DNA of 64,000 bases from Corbicula japonica (lineage: Eukaryota; Mollusca; Bivalvia; Venerida; Cyrenidae), in NCBI GenBank assembly GCA_038501625.1, contig JAZAYU010000061.1, positions 422,303 through 486,302 of the forward strand, written 5' to 3'. Shown here piece by piece: positions 56,223-64,000 of this stretch. Within the stretch, counting starts at the first letter, position 1, and the number at the start of each line of letters is the position of its first letter. The notes beneath the pieces were generated by a model, which was not told the origin of the DNA, did no database searches, and saw only the letters and a list, made by a program, of their open reading frames with translations. The translations under genes and the position numbers were made by a program.

Positions 56223-58574
56223 ATGTGTGGACTGCGCACCCACATATTCAACCGGCTAACTACATCCATATTCATTATATTTTTAGTTCAATGGGTGTCA
56301 AGCTGGCTGTTCTTTTGGGTCATGGTGGTTCTGTGTACTACAACGGTGTCTGGTAACATGTCGCCTGAGTTGCAAAGACTGAACTACGGGGTTGTGTTTG
56401 AACCTTATGCACAGTTGCATTTATCCAAAGAAGCATGGATACATACATTTGAAATTCAGCTCCCTGAGGAGACAAATTTGATAGACATATCTGGGTGTAA
56501 CAAAGACAGCAAAACATGTGCACTCGTAAATGATGTATTGGTTGAACTGAACCAAATTAGAATGGATACGGAATCAATGATAAACAGTACAATAGAGTCA
56601 ATTGAACGTTTAGTCCCGGAACAAGGACAGGTAGTGAAAAGCAGGTCTCGTCGTGCAATTTTAGGCTTCATAGGAAAACTGTCCAAGTCCATATTCGGAA
56701 CAGCTACAGTTGAAGATATAGAGATGTTAACGAAACACATCAATAAATTGAACAAGTTGACAAATAACATTGTTAGTTCGGTACAGCAACATGATGAGGA
56801 ACTCTCTTCATTTATACAGACCTCGGATGCAAGGATGTCAAATTTGATGAATGGTATTAAGGAAAATGAAATGGCTATACAGCATATTCACACTCAAATT
56901 TTTGAATCATTTAAGAATTTAGAGCAATCTTTTTCTACAATGAGTGTTCTTCTTGCCAAGCAAATAGAGAAATCAAGGCAATTAGAATCAGTATTTAGGG
57001 AACTGTTGCAAGGTATATATGACTTGGTGAAAGGTAAATTGTCACCTCATTTGATACCAGCAACTACATTGATCAGTACTATTTCTGATATCCAAGAGAT
57101 TTTGCATAGTAAATTTAATGGATTTTATTTAATATTTAAAAATCCAAATGATATTTACAAACATGTTCCATGTATTTATTCTCGACAGGGTGCAAAATTA
57201 TATATTTCGGTGAAATTCCCCATTTCACCATTTCCAGAACCCATGTCGTTATTCAAAGTTGTGTCATTCCCTGTCCCAGTTAATGAAAGTTCTGCTCATG
57301 CCACACAATTACTTGATTTGCCTGAAATGTTTGCTATAACAAGCAATATGCAATATTATACTAGTTTTCAAAATTCTGAATTACAACAATGTTCAGGTAG
57401 TCATGTTATGATGTGTAAATTCAATAGGGTTCTTACACCTATCACTTCAAATAGTTGTGTTTTGGCATTATTTAAGAATGACAAAGATTTGATAAAAGAT
57501 CATTGTGATTTTCGATTTCGACAAGATCATTTAGATTCAAATCTAATTGCTTTAAATCATTCTGAAGTACTTGTTTATAATATAGAAGTCCTAGAATTAG
57601 ATTGTTTTGAGGGAAAAAGAATGATCCCCGCATGTAAATTTTGTATTATAAACATTCCTTGTGGATGTGCTGTTGGCACAGCCAGTGTTTATTTACCTCC
57701 AAGGTTGTCTGTGTGTCATCAAAACACAACTAGCACTATATACCCAATAAATCTTGCTTTATTACAACAATTTTTCAATAACTCATTGTTAAAAGACATA
57801 CAGGGTAATTCTGTTTTTGAAAATCCTTTAGTAGTAGATGTGCCAACTTTTAATCTGTACAATCATTCAATGACAAATGTAATGGCAGATGATAGTAAAG
57901 CTCATTTAAGCTTAGAGAAAATGGCAGAAGCAGCAAAAAATGATGCTGTTGTCTTTAGAACTCTGACTGAACCATTATTGTCAGGCAGTATTAAAGTAAA
58001 TGAACCATGGCCGACATCAGATGATGTTTTATTATATGTTACTACAGGTGTAGCAACATTTTGTCTTATTGCATTGTTTTTCACAGCTATGAAATTAAGA
58101 AAAGTTTTAATTATTTTAAGTGTGTTACAAAAAGCTCAAGTTAAGCAAGTCAGTGCTTCAACTTTGCCATCCCTTGTGTACAAAGATCATAAATATGTGA
58201 CTACAAATCAGTCCTATTTTTGGGAATCTTTGACTATGGAGCACTATATTCTGTCTGTTGGTATTTTGACTTTGTCACTTTTAGTCATCTTGACTGTATA
58301 TCTTTGTAAATTTAAAACCAGAAAGACTATGCTCATTGCAGAAATTACAAATGGGAAGCACTGTGTACGTGTACCATTAATGTGCCTATCTATGTGTCCC
58401 AACCACTGGAAAGTAAAAGCACCACAAAACATTAATTGCATTTCTATTCAAGGAATTTGGTCCCCTATTTTGTCATTTGATTGGGACAATTTTGGGGTAG
58501 AAAATACAATTTCAGAAAAGAGAAAGTCTGTGGATAAAACCTTTAAAGTTTCTATGTTTACTAATGAAAAATAA
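56223..58574 (+). CDS. env: Envelope-like class I fusion glycoprotein
   Basis: 783 aa from the first ATG, 56,223; the frame is open from 56,139 but without ATG before this. A hydrophobic stretch at about residues 13-42 acts as signal or anchor. A furin-type site RSRR at 141-144 is followed by AILGFIGKLSKSIFGTA, a fusion-peptide-like segment. A helical heptad-rich region follows to about residue 240. The ectodomain has several Cys and N-glycosylation sequons. There are two C-terminal hydrophobic segments, at about 602-630 and 674-698, and a tail of about 85 residues. The site-plus-fusion-peptide layout resembles the baculovirus F / errantivirus Env family. It would need a spliced mRNA; acceptors are not certain. 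The ORF has no visible lesion. Confidence 0.85.
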   Translation: MCGLRTHIFNRLTTSIFIIFLVQWVSSWLFFWVMVVLCTTTVSGNMSPELQRLNYGVVFEPYAQLHLSKEAWIHTFEIQLPEETNLIDISGCNKDSKTCALVNDVLVELNQIRMDTESMINSTIESIERLVPEQGQVVKSRSRRAILGFIGKLSKSIFGTATVEDIEMLTKHINKLNKLTNNIVSSVQQHDEELSSFIQTSDARMSNLMNGIKENEMAIQHIHTQIFESFKNLEQSFSTMSVLLAKQIEKSRQLESVFRELLQGIYDLVKGKLSPHLIPATTLISTISDIQEILHSKFNGFYLIFKNPNDIYKHVPCIYSRQGAKLYISVKFPISPFPEPMSLFKVVSFPVPVNESSAHATQLLDLPEMFAITSNMQYYTSFQNSELQQCSGSHVMMCKFNRVLTPITSNSCVLALFKNDKDLIKDHCDFRFRQDHLDSNLIALNHSEVLVYNIEVLELDCFEGKRMIPACKFCIINIPCGCAVGTASVYLPPRLSVCHQNTTSTIYPINLALLQQFFNNSLLKDIQGNSVFENPLVVDVPTFNLYNHSMTNVMADDSKAHLSLEKMAEAAKNDAVVFRTLTEPLLSGSIKVNEPWPTSDDVLLYVTTGVATFCLIALFFTAMKLRKVLIILSVLQKAQVKQVSASTLPSLVYKDHKYVTTNQSYFWESLTMEHYILSVGILTLSLLVILTVYLCKFKTRKTMLIAEITNGKHCVRVPLMCLSMCPNHWKVKAPQNINCISIQGIWSPILSFDWDNFGVENTISEKRKSVDKTFKVSMFTNEK

Positions 58575-59050
58575 GACAAATTTTGTCAACTACTTATTGC
58601 ATATATTTTTACATTTTACATGATGAATTCCTTTTGCCGATACAGTGAAAAATTTTCACTATCATCCCATTGCAAAGTATGTTTTCAAGAAAACACCTAC
58701 AAAAGTAGATGTATAATATTATAATGATTGTTGTGACAATATGTATGATATTACTCCATTACAGGAAAGCACCACAGTATCAGACAACATGCATCTCAGT
58801 GAACTATGTTCCAAGTATTGGTTGCAGTGTATTATATTATCTTTAGTCTATGTGTTTATAATTGGTAGTTTATGTGTATAATACAACTACATGTATGAAA
58901 AGATAAAAAGCAAGTATAATCATTGGTACTTTTAATCTATTTAGATATGGGTATTTTGTGTTTGATTAACTTGTCATTTGTACTATTGTATATACAATTG
59001 TCTGTTATTAGTTTAGTTTTATCATTTCACAGGAGTGAAATAAATTTGAT
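58575..59050 (+). other. Spacer between env and 3' LTR
   Basis: AT-rich, non-coding, with no further ORF of coding character. A short frame starting at 58,923 crosses into the LTR and is not considered a gene. Confidence 0.6.
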
Positions 59051-59060
59051 TGGGGAGTGG
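59051..59060 (+). promoter_or_regulatory. Polypurine tract
   Basis: TGGGGAGTGG directly abuts the 3' LTR start. It is mostly purine and is in the position expected for plus-strand DNA priming. Confidence 0.7.
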
Positions 59061-60486
59061 TGTTATGCACTAAATTTGTGGTATTTTTGTCTTTCATTTA
59101 AATGGTATTTTGAGTTTAAGTTAAAAGATAAACTTAATAGATTTTAAATTTGTAAAGGTATTTGTTTTAAGTTAAAAAATTAACTTGAAGGGTTGTGCAT
59201 TTTATTTTCATAAAGGTATTTGTTGACAGATTTCATGGAAAATTTTGGCAACTAACAAAGATAATAATCTAATCAAGTCAGCGGCTTAAACATTTATTGA
59301 ACAAAGAAACTTTTAGTTGTCAGACAGATAAATTATAAGATAATCCCTTTACTTAATTACTTATGCAGATTTCGGCCTTTGAAGCCATAAATGTCATCAT
59401 AAGACGCGATTATGACACGCGCTTGTGGATTCAGTCAAGGGGCTGGAATTTTACAGCGCCCTCGGCATTTCGGGGTTAATTTTGATTGGTCAAAATTCTA
59501 ATTAATCTTATACATTTTTGTAACAATTATTTTGATTGGTTATTAGTTGCAATGCAACAATTAAATTAGCAGTTCCTTTCCAGTAGGAATCACTTGTATT
59601 TGGATTCCTGAAAGTAAACATTGATTAAAACAATATATTTGGAAAGGAAACTCTTTGTGTCTTTTTAGGTAAGTTGATTAAAATTCTTTATTTGTTTAAA
59701 CACTTTAATTGTTGCACAAGAAACATTTTAAGTTAAGGTAAAATTTATTAACTAAGTAAAGCTTGTTGTGTATATGTAAATATTAGAGTATGTTTAGTTG
59801 TTTTCATATAAAAATATTGAAAATGATAATAAAAACAAAAACAAAACAGTTAATAAGGTTTAAAAGATAAATATGTATGTAAAACAAGTGAATGGTACAA
59901 AATCATTGTAGAACTAAAAGTAAGATTCAAAAGACTATAGCGCAGTAAGCGTGATTTCGGCTCTTTGGGTTTAATTTATTTATGAATTCTCCAAAAGGAA
60001 ACTAGAAAAGATGGAAAACGTTTTTATTTAATTATTTGGTTATTTGTTGTTAAATTTGGAAGAGATGTAAGTAATAAAATTATTCTTTGGTTTACGCATT
60101 GAAAGAAGTAAGATTTTGTACGATTCACGAATGATTTTTGGTAAATATCATGTAAGAATTTTAGTGACATTCTAACGCTTGAAAATATCAAGCATCTCAT
60201 TCATTTTGATTTATATGAAACTCATTTATTGAAATTATTGTCTTTTAGAGTAAGTAAAAACTATATAACTGAACAATATATTAATTGGTTAAAGTAATGT
60301 AATTTATACATTTGAGAAATATGCATTGTTGATTTGTATTGAAATTTATGTATATTGATTTCTATTAAATCACTTGTATTTGGATTCCTGAAAGTAAACA
60401 TTGATTAAAACAATATATTTGGAAAGGAAACTCTTTGTGTCTTTTTAGGGACAAAACCCATTTTACCCGTGCCAAAGAGCACAACA
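59061..60486 (+). repeat. 3' LTR
   Basis: 1,426 bp, offset from the 5' LTR by exactly 10,381 bases throughout, so no indels. The only difference I find by eye is G at 49,813 versus A at 60,194. The internal 82-bp repeats are at 59,588-59,669 and 60,368-60,449. Confidence 0.95.
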
Positions 60487-60639
60487 CATGCCTGGTGATT
60501 AACTTCTCTACTGTAGTTAATCGTTTTATGCTTACCTCTGTGTTTGTATGTCGGTGGCAGGGGTTTAAGAGTTTAGTAAGGTTTATAGGGAAATCTTGTA
60601 CACGAACATAGAAGCTCGATCTGTTTCTTTTAATTTTTC

Positions 60640-60682
60640 CATTGTGGTCTAGCGGATTTCACCTCAGGAGCTCAGTGCTGAC
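60640..60682 (+). repeat. tRNA-like fragment
   Basis: TCCATTGTGGTCTAGCGGAT resembles a tRNA 5' half with an A box. It runs into the palindromic MITE within about 30 bases, so no complete tRNA is present. Confidence 0.25.
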
Positions 60683-60814
60683 GGTTATAAAGCTGAGATT
60701 GGAAACCAGTCTAAAATCTCAAGCATCTGATTGGCTGAAATGGCGACCAGTCGCCATTTCAGCCAACCAGATGCTTGAGATTTGAGACTGGTTTTCATGC
60801 TCAGTTTTATAACC
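60683..60814. mobile_element. Palindromic MITE, best-preserved copy
   Basis: 132-bp near-perfect palindrome, ends GGTTATAAAGCTGAG / CTCAGTTTTATAACC, centre GGCGACCAGTCGCC. Arms match the family members at 7,803-7,947 and 30,452-30,606. Confidence 0.8.
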
Positions 60815-61612
60815 TTGGGTACTGGTCCCGTTAGTGTCATTCAGTACCAACCTTTTTTGCTTGACAATGCCATCGGCTTCTTATCGTCAGTGACTTTCCA
60901 AAATCTCTTAGCTAATTTGTTTGGCCAGAATCATTTTTTACAGGAGAGACAAAAAAAAAAAGGTTTCTGGCAAAATCGAGTATCTACAAAAGATAAAAAC
61001 CTGCCATAAAAAGATGTACTGCCAAAATCTCGTTACTCATTTAAAGCAAACTAAAACCCTAAAACATAGATTTACTGTGTATTTGAAATGTTCGGCATTT
61101 GTCTGGATAAAGCTTATTCGCCCACACAGCCTGTACGTGTTCAGTAAGCAACTAGAAGCTTTTTAACCAGCGAAGCTGGTTTTACTAATCACAATTCTGA
61201 AATCGGTATCAAACCAACTGGCAAACGGCGATTTACGCATTTCAGAGAAATCAGAGTAAGTAAAGTAGTCCCCAAGTTTCCTGTTATGTGTTAAAGTTGG
61301 TATTAACTACGTCATGTTGATAGGATAAAACCTGTGCGGTGCATCAATGGTCAAATTCATCTGTACGACAGTTTGATTAAATGTAAAATCGGTGCGGTTC
61401 ATATTTCTAGGACTTGATCGGTGCGGTGCAACAATGGTCAAACATTGTCCGTGTCCGCGATTTTTCACAATGAAGGAAACAATTATATATTTCTTATTTC
61501 AAATAACTGCATAAACTTTCCCATCGATGGGGTCTCACTTTTTATATCATTTTTCGTGTTCATTATGTCTTTGGGATGTCAGTACACAGATTTCACTATT
61601 ATAATTTTTTGC
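60815..61612. other. Intergenic, short internal repeat
   Basis: A phrase around ATCGGTGCGGT...ATTTATGGTCAAA-like text recurs near 61,335, 61,390 and 61,425 (GTGCGGTGCA and GTGCGGTTCA). No gene is supported. Confidence 0.35.
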
Positions 61613-61852
61613 TTAAAACCCTTTACTCAATATATACGCCTTTCATCACATAGGTTACCAGTTCAGGTCCCGATCAGCTGGAACAATAGTGCCATCTAAT
61701 CTGGATCTAAAATTTGTGATTACTGGTCAGAAAAAAATGATCATAAAAGCGAACAGTTTAAATCCTAATCAGATCGCACAGATGTGCCAGCTGATATGGA
61801 TCTAAACTGTTCGCACAAGCTATGAAGGTATATCTATGGAGTAAAGGGTTAA
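61613..61852. mobile_element. TTAA-type MITE
   Basis: Bounded by TTAA at 61,613 and 61,849-61,852, with ends CCCTTTAC / GTAAAGGG. The interior GATCCTAATCAGATC / GATATGGATCT motifs match the family of 6,922-7,148. Two extra A bases follow the left TTAA. Confidence 0.65.
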
Positions 61853-62940
61853 CAGAAGCCTTCATCCAGATAAAACATGGAAACCCTTATTTCCACTATC
61901 ATTTAGACAAGAGGAAGTTCTTTGCGAGTGAACCAAGTTTTTTTTGCTTTTTCGTAAATGGATACATGTATGAGAATCATGGCACTGGTTATTCTCAATA
62001 AGCAAAATCGCTTCGCTGGTTTTATGTACTTTCAGTACTTTGATTATTTTTAATTCTAATGCAACATTGCAACATATCTTATTTTTCATGGAAATTTTAC
62101 TCAAATAGGTTATTAAATGATTATACAATTATCTATAAATATGAAAATGTAATTAAAATAACTTACGGTTCTGTAGAACCATTTAATTTGAGGAAGAAAA
62201 CACTTTATGGCCTGTTTTAGATATTATTAAAATTTACCAACCGTTTAGCTTTTTTGACTGATAATTATTTTCAGCCAATCGAGCTACGAGTTTTAAGTCA
62301 CATGACTTTTCTAGGGTTCCTATTGGCGTAGAACAACGAGACTTTGACAGAATATGCAGGGTTACTTCATCTTGAGAAAGAGTTAAGAAAAAAATATTGG
62401 CAAAATCTCGTAGCAAATTAGTTACGAGATTTTGGAATATCACTGACGTTATGCTTTATGTGTTGGTGTGCTGTTGCATGCAACATTTTCGAGTTGATGG
62501 TGGGTTGGAGCAAATTCACAAACTTAAAGACAACTTGTACTTGTTTGTTCATATGAGAACCTCTTGGGACAAATGAAGGTTGGTACACCCTTGAACCTGG
62601 TTTAAACCCGGCCACTGACTATTCGAAGGTGATTACCTCTCGCGTTCTTATTTTCATTAATTGTTTGTGATGTATATTTTGAAACTAATCATATTAGAAA
62701 CCATGCTCTCTTTTCCTCTCTGTTTTTTTAGCTAGTTAACACAGTCAAGTTATATTCTGACAATGCACACTAACCGTGAATTCATATGGGGCTAGTGAAA
62801 CTTCAAAGTATAGTAAATAAGTTACATCTTGACAGTTACGCACTAATTGAGTTAACACAGGGCTAGTACATCTTGAAAGTATATGCTTTTAGTGACTAGA
62901 ACATTTTTTGTCGCTCTTTCGAAGAAATGACGATTCATAG
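61853..62940. other. Intergenic, nothing recognised
   Basis: Only short random frames. AAATCTCGTAGCAAATTAG and TTAGTTACGAGATTT at about 62,403-62,434 form a small inverted repeat. Confidence 0.35.
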
Positions 62941-62944
62941 GGAT

Positions 62945-63730
62945 CGCTTTGTCCGTCCGTCCGTCACGAAAACTTAACGTTGGCTATAACTGCCATTTCT
63001 TAATATATCTTCACGAAACTTTCAACTTATATTGCTTATGACAACACGCTCACGATGATGCCAAATTCTTTAAGTCGAGGTCACATTTGATGGAGTTATG
63101 TCCCTTTTTGTACTTGGATTTTGACATGAAAACTTAACGTTGACTATAACTGCCAATTCTGAATATTTCTTCATGAAACTTTCCAATTATATTGCTCATG
63201 ACAACACGCTCATGATGATGCCGAATAAGTCTTTAAGTCAAGGTCACATTTGATGGAGTTATGCCCCTTTTTGTACTTGGATTTTCACTCAAAAACTTAA
63301 CGTTGGCTATTACTTTGCCGTTTCTTATTATTTCTTCGTGAAAATTTCTACTAATATTGCTTATAACAACGGGCTAATGATGATGCTGCGCTCTTTAGGT
63401 CAATGTCACATTTAATTTTGTACTTGGATTTTTACACGAACACTTAACGTTGGCTATAACTTTGTCATTTCTTATTATTTCTTCATGAAACTTTCAAATT
63501 GTATTCTTTATGACAACAAGCTCACGATGATGCTGAATTCATTAGGTCAGGGTCACATTTGTTGGAGTTATGCCCCTTTTTGTACTTGGATTTTTACACA
63601 AAACCTGTTGGCTATAACTTTGCCTGTTCTCAATATTTTTTCATGAAACTTTTAGATTATATTGCTCAAGACAACAAACTCATGATGACAAGTTGTTTTG
63701 GTCAAGATAGATTTATGCCCCTTTTTGAAC
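62945..63730. repeat. Tandem repeat of about 160 bp, five diverged units
   Basis: The phrase AACTTAACGTTGGCTATAAC starts units at about 62,971, 63,131, 63,294 and 63,441, with a decayed fifth at about 63,605. Each unit continues through GACAACACGCTCATGATGAT and CCCCTTTTTGTACTTGGATT. It is preceded by a CCGTCCGT run. The layout recalls the core of a pearl-like element. Confidence 0.8.
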
Positions 63731-64000
63731 TTGCATTTTTTCTGACACTGTAGCAGAGGGTGACACAAGTGTTCAACTGAACACCCATCTAATTTATTTT
63801 ATTGCACATAATAGTCCATGTTGAACTGACATTTAACTTGGGCTATCACTGAAGGTGATACACTCTAGCAATACTGCTTTGTCATTTTTTTTTTCAAAAC
63901 AGTAGTAGTTTTGCATCAAAATATTTTTGTAAAATCCACTACCCTCCAAAAAATAGATCCACACGATAAAATCGTTCACACATCTCTTCATGCCGAACAT

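Larger units (their letters stand above)
48676..60490 (+). mobile_element. Complete env-bearing Ty3/gypsy-class LTR retroelement
   Basis: Element 48,680-60,486 (11,807 bp) with the 4-bp target duplication CATG at 48,676-48,679 and 60,487-60,490. Order: LTR, gag, protease-RT-RNase H-integrase, env, polypurine tract, LTR. Integrase follows RNase H as in Ty3/gypsy rather than Ty1/copia. Env places it in the retrovirus-like class analogous to insect errantiviruses. LTRs differ at one base by eye, implying a very recent insertion. Two in-frame stops separate gag, pro and pol, so this copy may or may not be autonomous. Confidence 0.95.

Noticed and set aside
58923..59147. ORF after env running into the 3' LTR
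   Set aside because: It crosses the env spacer and LTR boundary, is composed of low-complexity hydrophobic codons, and shows no motif.

Overview
The window looks like nuclear DNA of a bivalve mollusc. Genes have GT-AG introns, there is no operon structure, and non-coding DNA is AT-rich and full of short DNA transposons. Intronless RING-less TRIM-like genes occur in tandem. Tandem-core repeats with a CA/ACCC microsatellite near one end resemble the pearl/CvA elements described in bivalves. I cannot name the species from sequence alone.

Region 1 (1-13,789, minus strand) is the 5' part of a multi-exon gene. I identify it as mitochondrial RNA polymerase (POLRMT) from eleven phase-compatible exons covering a charged N-terminal extension, the PPR-like part and the N-terminal domain. 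The catalytic core lies beyond the left edge. Its introns hold a 166-bp satellite, a pearl-like element and several MITEs.

Region 2 (about 14,000-30,000) has no gene I can support. It is a transposon graveyard: a PIF/Harbinger-like element, a second pearl-like copy nested in a TTAA-flanked MITE, a three-level nest of DNA elements (18,971-22,752), and a 3.3-kb fold-back element (23,871-27,194) with roughly 315-bp inverted arms and a core of degenerate short repeats.

Region 3 (about 30,300-45,907) carries three minus-strand paralogues of an intronless TRIM-like protein with two B-boxes, a coiled coil and a beta-propeller-like C-terminus. Two are intact (32,015-33,712 and 41,225-42,958) and sit in duplicated blocks. 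The third (44,193-45,907) has a nonsense codon and a frameshift. The duplicate blocks act as empty-site references for insertions in each other, including a Tc1-like element with a relic transposase and a TTAA-flanked MITE.

Region 4 (48,680-60,486) is a complete, very young Ty3/gypsy-class LTR element of 11.8 kb. It has two 1,426-bp LTRs that differ at one base by eye, a CATG target duplication, gag, pro-pol with a C-terminal chromodomain-like segment, and an env gene with a furin-type site and fusion-peptide-like segment. Gag, protease and pol lie in one frame separated by two in-frame stops. It is the most notable feature of the window.

Region 5 (60,487-64,000) contains further MITEs and a roughly 160-bp tandem repeat, with no convincing gene.
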